A stretch of DNA of 64,000 nt, taken from assembly GCA_003999685.1 (NCBI GenBank), contig CP021231.1:1240001-1304000 (forward strand). The letters are read 5' to 3'. How positions within the stretch are numbered: position 1 is the first letter of the stretch; each line of letters starts with the position of its first letter. This document shows, one piece after another, positions 45,621 through 57,000 of the stretch. Position numbers and translations under genes: made by a program. Source of the DNA: Taiwanofungus camphoratus (Eukaryota > Basidiomycota > Agaricomycetes > Polyporales > Taiwanofungaceae). The notes below the pieces were generated by a model. It searched no databases. It was not told where the DNA came from and saw only the letters and a list, made by a program, of their open reading frames with translations.

Positions 45621-48600
45621 TTAGTGAGCTTCGGATGGACTAGAGCCAGACTTAGGAGAGTAGGGATACGATCCTAGTTCTTCGTCATCGCCTTGGGTGG
45701 TAGTCAGCTCTAATTCGCGAAGTCGCTCCATCGACACGTCCAAGAGTTCAGTAGGAAGTTTGAGAGCTTTTCGCGCTAAGTAGGGGATGACTCGGAAGGC
45801 TGCCGTAGGCCTGTCGAGTACCGAACCATCCAATTCGCATAGGATATAAGCACCACCTTTGTTCCTAGATACTATGAGTACTGGGCCGAGATAGCGAGGT
45901 CGCATCTTCCGATTTAGGGACTTTTCTATCTGTGTGTTGCGAATTAGTACTAAATCGCCCTTTTCGAAGTTGAAATCGTGGATGGAGTGCTTATGCTTTT
46001 CTTCGAATCGCAGAGCAGCTTGTCTTCGCGCTTCGTAGACCTTCGAATGTAGTTCTGCTACCTGAGTCACCCGCTTTTGCAATGCGATAGCTCGACGTGC
46101 GATAAGATCGGTCGTGGATAGCATAGAAGATGGAAGGATATAGGTGGCCTCTATGACGTCCAAAGGGATAACAGGGTGGGTGCCAGTGACCGCGAAATAG
46201 GGCGAACATCCCATGCGCTTTCGAGTTGTGATCCTTTCGGACCAGAAGACTGAGTACGTTGCCTGAGACCATTTAGACTCTTCGCCATCCACGGCCTTGA
46301 ATAGAGCCTGCCTAACATCGAAGTGAGGCCTCTCCACCAGCCCGTTGGCACGCGAATTGTATCCGCTAATTCGGATGTGTCGTAGCTGGTACTTCTTCGC
46401 TATGTAGTTCGTGGCTTTTACGAAGGGAGCGCCGTTGTCCGTGACTATCTCCGATAGCGCGCCCCACCTACAAACAAAGTCTTCGAAGAGCCATTCTGCC
46501 AAAGCTTTAGCTGTCTCCTTGCGAAGCATCCGAAATTCGGGGTACTGGGTTAGAGAACACCGGCCTTGCACCAAGTACCTAAATCCGTTAGAAGGGGGCA
46601 TATGCATGGTATCTATATGAACCTTTGCGAAGATCGGAGCGGGCGTAGCGACCGTAGGAGGGATTAGGATCTGCCGCACTTGGCGAATCTGGCATAGGTG
46701 GCAGCTTCGAACATACCAGGCAATGTCGATATGATGGTAGGGCCACCAAAACCGCTCCGAAATCAGCCCCTTCGTAGCGTGTATTCCTCGATGCGCGACT
46801 GCATCGTGACATTCTCGGAGGATTCGTAGACGATCTGCCTGCTTTACAACTAGTTTGTGAGCTCCTTGTGGATCTTTGCGCCATAGTATGTCCTCGTCGA
46901 GGAAGAATAGAAGACAGTATTTTACGAAACCTTCGTATTCTGAATCTGATAGGTTGGCAGGTCTCGCGAGGCTTCGTAGGAATTTTGCTACTAAGTCAAG
47001 TCTTGCGTCAGCTTCCTTGGCCATTTCGGACCTTGGGACACTATCGTAGCTCTCCTCCTCCCTATTGAAACCTTGGCTGTCCTCAGCCAACTCGGAGGCG
47101 AAGGTTGGAGCTATCGGAGGTGTGGGGGTTGTGATAGGAATGTTAGAGGCAAATTCGTAAGGGAATAGGGTAGAAATCGATGGTATAGGATGGGAAGGGG
47201 GGGCTTGGATGTGATGTAGAAACGAGTGCATTTTGTCTATCCAGTCTTCGAAGTCTTCTTCGCTGCTCTCTTCTTGATCTCCTGGCTGGGGGGTTCGTCT
47301 TGATAGTCCATCTGGTCCATGCATCGTACCTGGTACATGTACTAGGCTGAAATGGAATGTTAGAATCGATACGATCCAGCGATTTATACTCGCGCTGGGT
47401 GCGATGTCCGGATTTTGCAACATCCCTTTGATATAGCGTGCGTCCACTTCCACTATAAGGTTCCTAACTCCGATTAGGTAGATTCGTAGTACGCGAAGTG
47501 CTCGAAACAATCCGTAGATCTCTAACTTCGGTTGCGAGAACCTCCGCTCGCGATCATTTAGGGTGATGGATCCGAAACGATTGTAGAATCGGACTTTAGG
47601 GTTGTCCTCATCGCATTGGCAAAGGTGATAGCCAACTGCAATATAGGAGGTGTCAACCGCTAAGATGACGGGCGCACCTGACAAATAGTTAATGGATCGG
47701 AGAGCTGGAGAGGACAGCAAAGCATCCTTAAGGTCCTCTTGCGCTGCGATTTGCGCTGGACCAAATTCGAAGGGTACCGCCTTTCGCGTTAGGCGTACTA
47801 AGGCATCTGCACGATGCGCGAAGTTTCGGATGAAGATACGGACCACTCCAATGGTTCCTAAAAAGGCTCGAACGTCAGATAGGGTCGCACAAGGTCCCCA
47901 GTTGCGTATGGCTGCAACACGAGACTCGTCCGGTAGGCGACCTTCTGGAGTACACCGATGCCCTACAACGGTGATTTCGCGGGCAATTAGAATGCTTTTA
48001 ACTCCAGAAAAGGTACCTCCTGCGTAGCGCATGCGTGTGACTATCCTATTGAGGTTCGTAAAATGTTCCCAAACAAACTTTCGAATGCCTGGGTTCTCTG
48101 AAATAGGTATGAGATCGTACGAACTTTCAGGGCCTTTGACCGGAACATCGTCGATATAGGGAACCGTTAGGTGAGGAATTTCGGGCTGTAGGATGTGCGT
48201 AACATCATCGTGGAAGATAGGGACCGAGTTGGTCCATCCCATAGGTAGAGTGACCAATCTCATAGCTCCGAAAGGTGTTTGAAATGTCGTAAGATCGCGC
48301 GAAGTCTCCGCTATCAAGCGTTCATCATAGCCTACATATAGATCCAACATAGCACCACAAGGTCGTCCTCCGAACTGTTCTGCGAGGTGTTCGGGAGTCG
48401 GGGGAACGCCTGAGTGTTGAATCGTGACAGCGTTTAGGGGTTCCAGACTATGTACAAGGCGTAGGGACTTTCCGTCTTTCTTCACCACACAAAACCATCG
48501 TGAACGATAGGAAGAATTCGAAGGTTCGTAGACCCTAGCTGCGATCTTCTTTTTGATTATTGCGCACACTTCGTTGTAGATTCCGGGTGGGATAGGAATG

Positions 48601-49469
48601 TTCTTTTGTACCCATGGCGTGTGCGGTACTACCGGAAAGTCGATAGGAGGGAAGTATTCCGGCTTGAAGCACCCCCTTTCGGAGTCATTCCAAGCGAACG
48701 CATCAGCGTGTAGGGTCATAAAATGATGTAGTAGGTCCCTCTCTGCTGGTTGTAGGAAGTCTCCACTGTGTAGCTTGTCCGTGAGATCGTGCCGTTCTTG
48801 CGTATATCGCGAAGTAGGTTCGAAAGGTGGTGGAGTCGGTGATAGGGTAGGCATCGTCGCTAAAGGGTCGCCTTTAATTTCGCGAATGATTCGGAATCGT
48901 TCGTCCAAAGCTCCCAGAATAGGGCGAGTCTTCAGCGCTACAGGCTTGTACTTCTTTTTCGATGCTGCAAATGTAGGAATAGGGGAAGAATCTGACAACT
49001 TAGGAAGGGATACCATCGGATTAGGAGCAAGGGAGGGTCTTCGGGCTGACTTCGTGACCTTCGTAGCGTTCCTGGGACCTGGAATGGGGATAGAGGATAT
49101 GTCTTTAGAGGCGGAAAGCGAAAGCATAGGGAGAGAATTCGGATTATCGTGTGAAAGGAAGGGAGCCTCGTGCGGTGTTGCTGCTGCTAGAAAGCCAGAT
49201 AGCCACCTAGTATGATCAGCAGGACCTTCCGAGACTTTCGAAGTTTCGCTAAAATAGAGAGACTGCAGATAGCTAGACACAGAGTTAGAGACTGATAGAT
49301 AGAGCGCAGGAACAGAATTGTTATCTGCTGCATTTACAGCAGCGAAAGACACGATTTTAGGGGTATCGGATTCATACTCAACGACCAGGGCGACCTCTCC
49401 TTGATTTCTCAAATCCTCGAAATCTAAAAACCCGATCGCAAATGATTCGAAGAGTTCGCGTGGGGGCAA
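45621..49469 (-). CDS. Gypsy pol: reverse transcriptase, RNase H, integrase
   Basis: A 1282-residue open frame on the minus strand. The RT core carries Leu-Val-His-Ser-Leu-Glu-Pro-Leu-Asn and the polymerase box Pro-Tyr-Ile-Asp-Asp. RNase H has Leu-Ala-Val-Asp-Thr-Ser and Glu-Ile-Tyr-Gly-Leu-Phe. A linker follows, then the integrase zinc domain (His-Arg-Gly-Ile-His, later Cys-His-Leu-Cys) and catalytic core (His-Ile-Asp-Thr-Met-His; Val-Thr-Asp-Asn-Gly). The C terminus has a GPY/F-like Tyr-Leu-Gly-Pro-Val-Leu module without a chromodomain. Its first 46 nt overlap the gag-protease frame in the -1 register, consistent with the frameshift expression used by many Gypsy elements. Confidence 0.88.
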   Translation of the reverse strand: MPPRELFESFAIGFLDFEDLRNQGEVALVVEYESDTPKIVSFAAVNAADNNSVPALYLSVSNSVSSYLQSLYFSETSKVSEGPADHTRWLSGFLAAATPHEAPFLSHDNPNSLPMLSLSASKDISSIPIPGPRNATKVTKSARRPSLAPNPMVSLPKLSDSSPIPTFAASKKKYKPVALKTRPILGALDERFRIIREIKGDPLATMPTLSPTPPPFEPTSRYTQERHDLTDKLHSGDFLQPAERDLLHHFMTLHADAFAWNDSERGCFKPEYFPPIDFPVVPHTPWVQKNIPIPPGIYNEVCAIIKKKIAARVYEPSNSSYRSRWFCVVKKDGKSLRLVHSLEPLNAVTIQHSGVPPTPEHLAEQFGGRPCGAMLDLYVGYDERLIAETSRDLTTFQTPFGAMRLVTLPMGWTNSVPIFHDDVTHILQPEIPHLTVPYIDDVPVKGPESSYDLIPISENPGIRKFVWEHFTNLNRIVTRMRYAGGTFSGVKSILIAREITVVGHRCTPEGRLPDESRVAAIRNWGPCATLSDVRAFLGTIGVVRIFIRNFAHRADALVRLTRKAVPFEFGPAQIAAQEDLKDALLSSPALRSINYLSGAPVILAVDTSYIAVGYHLCQCDEDNPKVRFYNRFGSITLNDRERRFSQPKLEIYGLFRALRVLRIYLIGVRNLIVEVDARYIKGMLQNPDIAPSASINRWIVSILTFHFSLVHVPGTMHGPDGLSRRTPQPGDQEESSEEDFEDWIDKMHSFLHHIQAPPSHPIPSISTLFPYEFASNIPITTPTPPIAPTFASELAEDSQGFNREEESYDSVPRSEMAKEADARLDLVAKFLRSLARPANLSDSEYEGFVKYCLLFFLDEDILWRKDPQGAHKLVVKQADRLRILRECHDAVAHRGIHATKGLISERFWWPYHHIDIAWYVRSCHLCQIRQVRQILIPPTVATPAPIFAKVHIDTMHMPPSNGFRYLVQGRCSLTQYPEFRMLRKETAKALAEWLFEDFVCRWGALSEIVTDNGAPFVKATNYIAKKYQLRHIRISGYNSRANGLVERPHFDVRQALFKAVDGEESKWSQATYSVFWSERITTRKRMGCSPYFAVTGTHPVIPLDVIEATYILPSSMLSTTDLIARRAIALQKRVTQVAELHSKVYEARRQAALRFEEKHKHSIHDFNFEKGDLVLIRNTQIEKSLNRKMRPRYLGPVLIVSRNKGGAYILCELDGSVLDRPTAAFRVIPYLARKALKLPTELLDVSMERLRELELTTTQGDDEELGSYPYSPKSGSSPSEAH
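47054..47090 (-). other. internal copy of the hairpin plus polypurine module
   Basis: Within the RNase H-integrase linker of pol the sense strand repeats the 3' module: stem TTGGCTG and CAGCCAA around AGGA, then TTTCAATAGGGAGGAGG. Over 37 nt it differs from the 3' copy at five positions, four of which form two compensating base pairs. It is a candidate central polypurine tract. Confidence 0.6.
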
Positions 49470-52357
49470 CTATGATGATGGGCTGGTAAGAACTTTTGAC
49501 GTCCTCGAGGCATCGTAGGGATGGTCGCGACTTCGCTCGTGTTCGGGCATACGATCGTGATGGTCTGCTCCTCGTTTCCGAAGTTCTTAACCACACTCTC
49601 GGTTACCACATCGAAGGGTCGGCCTAGAAGGATATCGTAGGAGGGATTGCGTATGACGTGTATCTGTAGGTACAACACAATGTCGCCTACTTGGAACGAG
49701 ACATTCCGAACCAGTCCTAAGGAACGGTCAATACTGCCATTAGCAGACTGCATATTTAGCTGCACGGAAGGGTCGTAGATTAGTCCTAAGGCATGACAGA
49801 CTTGCTCTGACATCGCAACCACTTGTGACCCAGGGTCCACGATGCATTCAATTCGCTCTTTGTTGTCGATTAGGGCTTCGATAGAACGGATAGAGTTCGA
49901 GTCGCGGGCTACTATAATTTCGGAGGGTTCTTCCTTTCCGGGTACGTGTCGTAAGTACGTTTCGTAGGGGTCTGGAATTATGGTCGAACCAGGGACAAGG
50001 GGTTCACCGTGGCACGATAGTTCGGAGGTTGCTAGCGTCGTTTTAGAAGCGAGATCGTCTGAGAGTTCCGTAATTTGAGCCATATGAGTAGCCTTAGGAT
50101 CCATAGGCACACGTTTAGGGGTGATAGCTTCGCGATATCGCGCACGAACATCCGGGGATATAGATAGTAGCTCCTCGGGCATTAGTGTAACCACTGGTGT
50201 TCTCATAGATCGCGCGAATATTTCCTCTGTAAGTTTCTCCTGGTGAACCGGTGTGATCGTCTTATAGGCCACGTCCTTGCCTTTATCTGCTGTAGGCTTC
50301 GGAGCTGCTGCGAAATTTCGAAGATTCGGAGGTGCGTAAGTAGCATCTCGAGCATTAGCGAAAGGATGTACTGGTGGAGCGGGCGGTGGAATGGCTGCCT
50401 GTGATGCTGGTTGGGCTGGTACGTTAGGTGTAGACGAGGCATGCTCCGATGAGTTCGTGGGCGGATCGGACGCATTCGCAGGCTTCGGAGGCGAAGGTGC
50501 TGAATTAGAAGGATAATTGGATCGCCTTAGAATGGTAGGAGGGGTCTGGTTCTGCGTCTCTGCCACTGGGGCATCTTGGTTAGCAGGGGGATCCACTACC
50601 GGATGCCGATCGTGTCCTATCGGAGGTGCGTTGGCTATGGGTGGGTTTCTAGGATCAGACTGCGCGTTAGGAGCACCCTGCCTTCTGCGCTGGGGTACTT
50701 CCACACCATCGAAGACTTCGCGACGTCTCCGAAGTTGGTAAATCTCGTGTTCTAAAGCGGCTATACGATCCTCGGCAGATAGTGAGAATGCGGGCACATT
50801 TAGGCGATTGTCGATTTCGAATAGGAGCTGTGGGGAGGAATTCGTGCCATTTCGTTGATGATATTCGTAAAGCCTATCGCGAATCGTACGTCCTGGGATC
50901 GTTCTGGGTACGAAATTTCCATTTGGCAGCACTATCTTTCCATCTGGGTTGCGCTTGCACTTGCCATCCTTGATGTCTTGCTCAATGTGCTTGCAACACC
51001 TAGTGCAGCAGTCCAAGTCCCCGCAATAGTGACAGTACTGGCCTTCTACATGAGTGTGCTCGCCGCGCGAGCTGTCCAATCGAGGGGGTCGCTGGTTCGC
51101 AAGAACAGGAGCTAGCGCACTGGTTACGGACTTCGTGAGGATCTCCGCGAACGTCTGTAGATCCTCTATCTTTAGCGATGAGCCCCCCACGGGCACGGCA
51201 GTGGGCGAAGTAGTTACAGTCGTAGCAGAGGTAAGAGTCGTAGAAGTACCAAGGAGTACGAACTTCGCCGCGCTATGTAGCTGGTCCAAGGTGTAGGGAT
51301 CATCGGGTAAGTGATCAGGGAACTTTAGCTGTAACCTAGTAGACACGCGAGCCCATAGCGAAGGCTGGAAGGCCCTCGCGAAAGCACGGCTTTGCTCGAT
51401 AGTAGACAACCTATTTTTCGAAATTAGATACTTCGTGATGGCATAAAACTCACGATAGAAGCTTCCTAAGTCTGCCGCATTGTTGATTCCAATTCTAGCA
51501 CGTTCTCCTATCAACTGATCCAAGTCAGACATAGACCACATTCTATCGTCCTCTGTGCCTGGGTAGAGGCTTCTAATCTCCTTCTTGAAGTCTTCGTAGG
51601 TCTTCGTGACATCGGAACACTCAGGGAGGGACTCCCATAGGTCCGAAACATCGATAGGAGGGTAGCGAGTAGTCCAGTGTTTCTTCGTCGCCTCATCCGC
51701 TATCTGGCAGCGGACAAAAAGTGACTCTAAGTCCTGGAAATACCTTCGGATGGTCCTAGGCTGGTCAGGATCGAAGGTGGGGGATGTACGATCTCCTCGG
51801 GGCGGCATGAGTGGAGGTGCGTTCATGGTTGACACAGAAGTAGGATTTAGGGGATTAGCTAAAGTGGGTGCGGTCAAAGATGGGTTCGAAGCTGAGTTGA
51901 TGCTAGCTGAAGAAGATTGGGTCGTAGAAGCGTCGGAAAGTGTAATAGAAGGAATCGGAGGGGAACGCGAAGCTGATGGGAGCGTAGGGGATAGCTGAGG
52001 GGATTCTGGTAAATGGACTAAGATAGGGTCAGACGCTAAAGAAGGACCGCTTCCTTCGGAGGTGTTAGGAAGCTCAGGGGACGTGGACTGAGGTTCGAAG
52101 TCCTCAATTGGTGAGTCTTCGGACGTGGTAAGCGTGTCTAGAGACCCTTCGAAAAGAGCCTCAAAGTCGGGGGTCGATTCGGAAGATTCGAGTGTAGAAA
52201 TGATATCGGAGGGGATAGTCGTAGGTGTTCGCAAAGAGGTGCTTCGTGGAAGGCCTGCTTGAGTATAGTAACGATAGCCGACCTGAAAGAACTCGGATAG
52301 TAACTGATCGCTGTTTCTCGGAGAGGACTGGTTAGACGTAGGATGATCTGAAGGCAA
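49424..52357 (-). CDS. Gypsy gag with C-terminal aspartic protease
   Basis: A 977-residue frame on the minus strand. The N-terminal 170 residues are Ser/Pro/Thr rich and disordered. A retrotransposon-gag-type helical domain follows (Trp-Thr-Thr-Arg-Tyr-Pro, Phe-Lys-Lys-Glu-Ile-Arg, Phe-Tyr-Arg-Glu-Phe). A Cys/His cluster (Cys-His-Tyr-Cys-Gly-Asp, Cys-Thr-Arg-Cys-Cys-Lys-His) serves as nucleocapsid knuckle. Then a Pro-rich spacer, and a retropepsin-like domain beginning Ile-Glu-Cys-Ile-Val-Asp and ending Ile-Leu-Leu-Gly-Arg-Pro-Phe. The element therefore carries protease in the gag frame rather than in pol. Confidence 0.85.
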   Translation of the reverse strand: MPSDHPTSNQSSPRNSDQLLSEFFQVGYRYYTQAGLPRSTSLRTPTTIPSDIISTLESSESTPDFEALFEGSLDTLTTSEDSPIEDFEPQSTSPELPNTSEGSGPSLASDPILVHLPESPQLSPTLPSASRSPPIPSITLSDASTTQSSSASINSASNPSLTAPTLANPLNPTSVSTMNAPPLMPPRGDRTSPTFDPDQPRTIRRYFQDLESLFVRCQIADEATKKHWTTRYPPIDVSDLWESLPECSDVTKTYEDFKKEIRSLYPGTEDDRMWSMSDLDQLIGERARIGINNAADLGSFYREFYAITKYLISKNRLSTIEQSRAFARAFQPSLWARVSTRLQLKFPDHLPDDPYTLDQLHSAAKFVLLGTSTTLTSATTVTTSPTAVPVGGSSLKIEDLQTFAEILTKSVTSALAPVLANQRPPRLDSSRGEHTHVEGQYCHYCGDLDCCTRCCKHIEQDIKDGKCKRNPDGKIVLPNGNFVPRTIPGRTIRDRLYEYHQRNGTNSSPQLLFEIDNRLNVPAFSLSAEDRIAALEHEIYQLRRRREVFDGVEVPQRRRQGAPNAQSDPRNPPIANAPPIGHDRHPVVDPPANQDAPVAETQNQTPPTILRRSNYPSNSAPSPPKPANASDPPTNSSEHASSTPNVPAQPASQAAIPPPAPPVHPFANARDATYAPPNLRNFAAAPKPTADKGKDVAYKTITPVHQEKLTEEIFARSMRTPVVTLMPEELLSISPDVRARYREAITPKRVPMDPKATHMAQITELSDDLASKTTLATSELSCHGEPLVPGSTIIPDPYETYLRHVPGKEEPSEIIVARDSNSIRSIEALIDNKERIECIVDPGSQVVAMSEQVCHALGLIYDPSVQLNMQSANGSIDRSLGLVRNVSFQVGDIVLYLQIHVIRNPSYDILLGRPFDVVTESVVKNFGNEEQTITIVCPNTSEVATIPTMPRGRQKFLPAHHHSCPHANSSNHLRSGF

Positions 52358-52375
52358 TGAAATCTTGACTGCTCC

Positions 52376-52393
52376 CCCTCGCGGTGGGCTCCA
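52376..52393 (-). other. primer binding site
   Basis: Four bases inside the 5' LTR the sense strand reads TGGAGCCCACCGCGAGGG, the complement of a tRNA 3' end finishing in CCA. The discriminator base would be U, which is typical of tRNA-Cys; the tRNA identity is a guess. The truncated copy has nearly the same site at 57684-57701. Confidence 0.65.
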
Positions 52394-52397
52394 GAAA

Positions 52398-54005
52398 TGA
52401 TACGACCTAGGGGACCCTGGTACCTAGGGAGTGCTCCGCAACGTGGCTGGGGGTAGTGTGATAACTGTGAGGGTGTGAGGGTAGGAGCTACAACCTGTAT
52501 GATACCGGGAAACCTGTATGTCTTGTTTTTGTAAGTAGGGGAGTAAGGGGTCAAGGGTCCTGCACAACAGGATCTTGTTCCTAAGTGCTATACTATCCCT
52601 AAGGCCTTGCGAGGCCCTCCGAAGTATGCGAAGTTCTTCGAGGTTTTGCGAAGCCCTTCGAAGTTTTAGCTAAATCGCGCGAGCTGACTTCGTAGATGCT
52701 GCGAAGTCCTTCTGGTTAGAGTTAGCTAAAGGGCGTAAGGTTTTTGGAGTTTGTTAGAGCGAAGTGGGCGAGGTTTGGCTAGCGTAGGAGACCTGTAGGA
52801 GAGGTCGGAGAGTTCGAGGGCTTTGAGAGATGTACTATAGCCTGTAACTAAGGCTATGGGAGGGTCGTAGGGCTATTCGTAGGACGTAGGGATAACGCAA
52901 CGTGAGCCTAAGGGTATAACTAAGGCGGAGGCCCACCGGATAGGTGCTATAAGAGGTGCCGAAGGGTGCGAAGTCACGGCGACTTTCGTAGATCGTAGTG
53001 CGTAGTTCGGGAAGCGTAGACGTAGTTCGTAGATATATCGCGAGCGTAGACGTAGTTCAAAGGTACTGAAACGGAGCTGGGGTGGAGACTTAGGGACCTT
53101 GGGACCGTTCCTAAGGTTGTACTCGCGGCGCTTTCCTGAGATCGGAGCTACAGGGGAACTGGTATTCCAAAGAGAGAAGCGTACACTGAGGGGTCTCTCT
53201 TGTACATAGTAAACTACCTCTGACTAAATAGGGGAACGTGAGGTGAACTAATCTTGCGCGAAGCGATCCTTACGAGTCCGAAATGTGTACTAAAACGCAT
53301 GGACTCCGAAGTGAACACGAGGGGGATAGGAACTAATTAGGAACTGAAACAGGGGAACTACGAATGGTAGAAAGGTGACAAACTTCATTCACGAGGGCGG
53401 GATGACTATCCGAGAGCAGCCATGCGCCGTGATCTCCTATCTTAGTGGGCTAAGAGCGCACGAAGTCCTTAGCAGCGGGACTTGGCCTAATCGGGGCAGG
53501 AGGTGTCCTAAATGGGTGGAGGGTCATATGGGTACGTCCTAGGATGACCTTATGGCATAGGATCGAGACCCATGGGGGTGCACAAGGCTTCCTAAGTCCA
53601 ACTTCCGGAACTTCGGACCGTTTCGGAGCCTATCGGAGGTAGCTGCAATCACAAGAGCTAGGAGAGACTTAGCTAAGACTTCTTAGCTAAGCCTGGGATG
53701 AGTGACGTAGTAGATAGGACCTAGATCCAATGGAACAGTATGGGAGGGCCGGCAGTGTCCGATAGTGGACTTAGCAGGAGTTAGGGACTTCGCGTCTAGC
53801 ATTCGAAATCTCGTAGCACCTCGTGTGACTTCGCAAGACTTCGTAGGGTGTTAGGAGGGTTTAGGAAGGAGAGGGGGCGTCAGGAATATTATAGGAACCT
53901 ATCCCTCCTGTCGTAGGCTGTAGGAGAGTCTTAGAGTGGTCGGTTGGGGGATTAGAAAGCTCCTAAAATCGCGATTCGGGGGCCAGGAGGCTACGGGACT
54001 CATCA
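52398..54005 (-). repeat. LTR C, 5' LTR of the whole-looking Gypsy unit
   Basis: 1608 bp, TGATACGACC to GACTCATCA on the + strand. It carries two CTTAGCTAAG units. Its right border joins directly to the interior of a second pol gene, so the unit lies inside another element of its own family. Confidence 0.88.
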
Positions 54006-57000
54006 ACGCATCAGCATGTAGGGTCATAAAGTGATGTAGGAGGTCCCTCTCTGCTGGTTGTAGGAAGTCTCCGCTGTGTAGCTTGTCCGTGAGATCGTGC
54101 TGTTCTTGCGTATATCGCGAAGTAGGTTCGAAAGGTGGTGGAGTCGGTGATAGGGTAGGCATCGTCGCTAAAGGGTCGCCTTTAATTTCGCGAATGATTC
54201 GGAATCGTTTGTCCAAAGCTCCCAGAATAGGGCGAGTCTTCAGCGCTACAGGCTTGTACTTCTTTTTTGATGCTGCAAATGTAGGAATAGGGGAAGAATC
54301 TGACAACTTAGGAAGGGATACCATCGGATTAGGAGCAAGGGAAGGTCTTCGGGCTAACTTCGTGACCTTTGTAGCGTTCCTGGGACCTGGGATGGGGATA
54401 GAGGATATGTTTCTAGAGGCGGAAAGCGAAAGCATAGGGAGAGAATTTGGATTATCGTGTGAAAGGGAGGGAGCCTCGGGCGGTGTTGCTGCTGCTAGAA
54501 AGCCAGATAGCCACCTAGTATGATCAGCAGGACCTTCCGAGACTTTCGAAGTTTCGCTAAAATAGAGAGACTGCAGATAGCTAGACACAGAGTTAGAGAC
54601 TGATAGATAGAGCGCAGGAACAGAATTGTTATCTGCTGCATTTACAGCAGCGAAAGACACGATTTTAGGGGTATCGGATTCGTACTCAACGACCAGGGCG
54701 ACCTCTCCTTGATTTCTCAAATCCTCGAAGTCTAAAAACCCGATCGCAAATGATTCGAAGAGTTCGCGTGGGGGCAACTATGATGATGGGCTGGTAAGAA
54801 CTTTTGACGTCCTCGAGGCATCGTAGGGATGGTCGCGACTTCGCTCGTGTTCGGGCATACGATCGTGATGGTCTGCTCCTCGTTTCCGAAGTTCTTAACC
54901 ACACTCTCAGTTACCACATCGAAGAGACGGCCTAGAAGAATATCGTAGGAGGGATTGCGTATGATGTGCATCTGTAGGTACAACACAATGTCGCCTACTT
55001 GGAACGAGACGTTTCGAACCAGTCCTAAGGAACGGTCAATACTGCCATTAGCAGACCGCATATTTAGCTGCACAGAAGGGTCGTAGATTAGCCCTAAGGC
55101 ATGACAGACTTGCTCTGACATCGCAACCACTTGTGACCCAGGGTCCACGATGCATTCAATTCGCTCTTTGTTGTCGATTAGGGCTTCAATAGAACGGATA
55201 GAGTTCGAGTCGCGGGCTACTATGATTTCGGAGGGTTCTTCCTTTTCGGGTACGTGTCGTAAGTACGTTTCGTAGGGGTCTGGAATGATGGTCGAACCAG
55301 GGACAAGGGGTTCACCGTGGCACGATAGTTTGGAGGTTGCTAGCGTCGTTTTAGAAGCGAGATCGTCTGAGAGTTCCGTAATTTGAGCCATATGAGTAGC
55401 CTTAGGATCCATAGGCACACGTTTAGGGGTGATAGCCTCGCGATATCACGCACGAACATCCGGGGATATAGATAGTAGCTCCTCGGGTGTTAGTGTAACC
55501 ACTGGTGTTCTCATAGATCACGCGAATATTTCCTCTGTAAGTTTCTCCTGATGAACCGGTGTGATCGTCTTATAGGCCACGTCCTTGCCCTTGTCTGCTG
55601 TAGGCTTCGGAGCTGCTGCGAAATTTCGAAGATTCGGAGGTGTGTAAGTAGCATCTCGAGCATTAGCAAAAGGATGTACTGGTGGAGTGGGCGGTGGAAT
55701 GGCTGCCTGTGATGCTGGTTGGGCTGGTACGTTAGGTGTAGACGAGACATGCTCCGATGAGTTCGTGTGTGGATCGGACACATTCGCAGGCTTCGGAGGC
55801 GACGGCGCTGAATTAGAAGGATAATTGGATCGCCTTAGAATGATAGGAGGGGTCTGGTTCTGTGCCTCTGCTACTGGGGCATCTTGGTTAGCAGGGGGAT
55901 CCACTACTGGATGCTGAGCGCATCCTATCGAAGGTGCGTTGGCTATGGGTGGGTTTCTAGGATCAGACTGCACGTTAGGAGCACCCTGCCTTCTGCGCTG
56001 GGGTACTTCCACACCATCGAAGACTTCGCGACGTCTCCGAAGTTGGTAAATCTCGTGTTCTAAAGCGGCTATACGATCCTCGGCGGATAGTGAGAATGCA
56101 GGCACATTTAGGCGATTGTCGATTTCGAATAGGAGCTGTGGGGAGGAATTCGTGCCATTTCGTCGATGATATTCGTAAAGCCTATCGCGAATCGTACGTC
56201 CTGGGATCGTTCTGGGTACGAAATTTCCATTTGACAGTACTATCTTTCCATCTGGGTTGCGCTTGCACTTGCCATCCTTGATGTCTTGCTCGATGTGCTT
56301 GCAACACCTAGTGCAGCAGTCCATGTCTCCACAATAGTGACAGTACTGGCCTTCTACATGAGTGTGCTCGCTGCGCGAGCTGTCCAATCGAGGGGGTCGC
56401 TGGTTCACAAGAACAGGAGCTAGCGCACTGGTTACGGACTTCGTGAGGATCTCTGCGAACGTCTGTAGATCCTCTATCTTTAGCGATGAGCCCCCCACGG
56501 GCACGGCAGTGGTCGAAGCAGTTACAGTCGTAGCAGAGGTAAGAGTCGTAGAAGTACCAAGGAGTACGAACTTCGCTGCACTATGTAGCTGGTCCAAGGT
56601 GTAGGGATCATCGGGTAAGTGATCAGGGAACTTTAGCTGTAACCTAGTAGACACGCGAGCCCATAGCGAAGGCTGGAAGGCCCTCGCGAAAGCACGGCTT
56701 TGCTCGATAGTAGACAACCTATTTTTCGAAATTAGATACTTCGTGATGGCATAAAACTCACGATAGAAGCTTCCTAAGTCTGCCGCATTGTTGATTCCAA
56801 TTCTAGCACGTTCTCCTATCAACTGATCCAAGTCAGACATAGACCACATTCTATCGTCCTCTGTGCCTGGGTAGAGGCTTCTAATCTCCTTCTTGAAGTC
56901 TTCGTAGGTCTTCGTGACATCGGAACACTCAGGGAGGGACTCCCATAGGTCCGAAACATCGATAGGAGGGTAGCGAGTAGTCCAGTGTTTCTTCGTCGCC

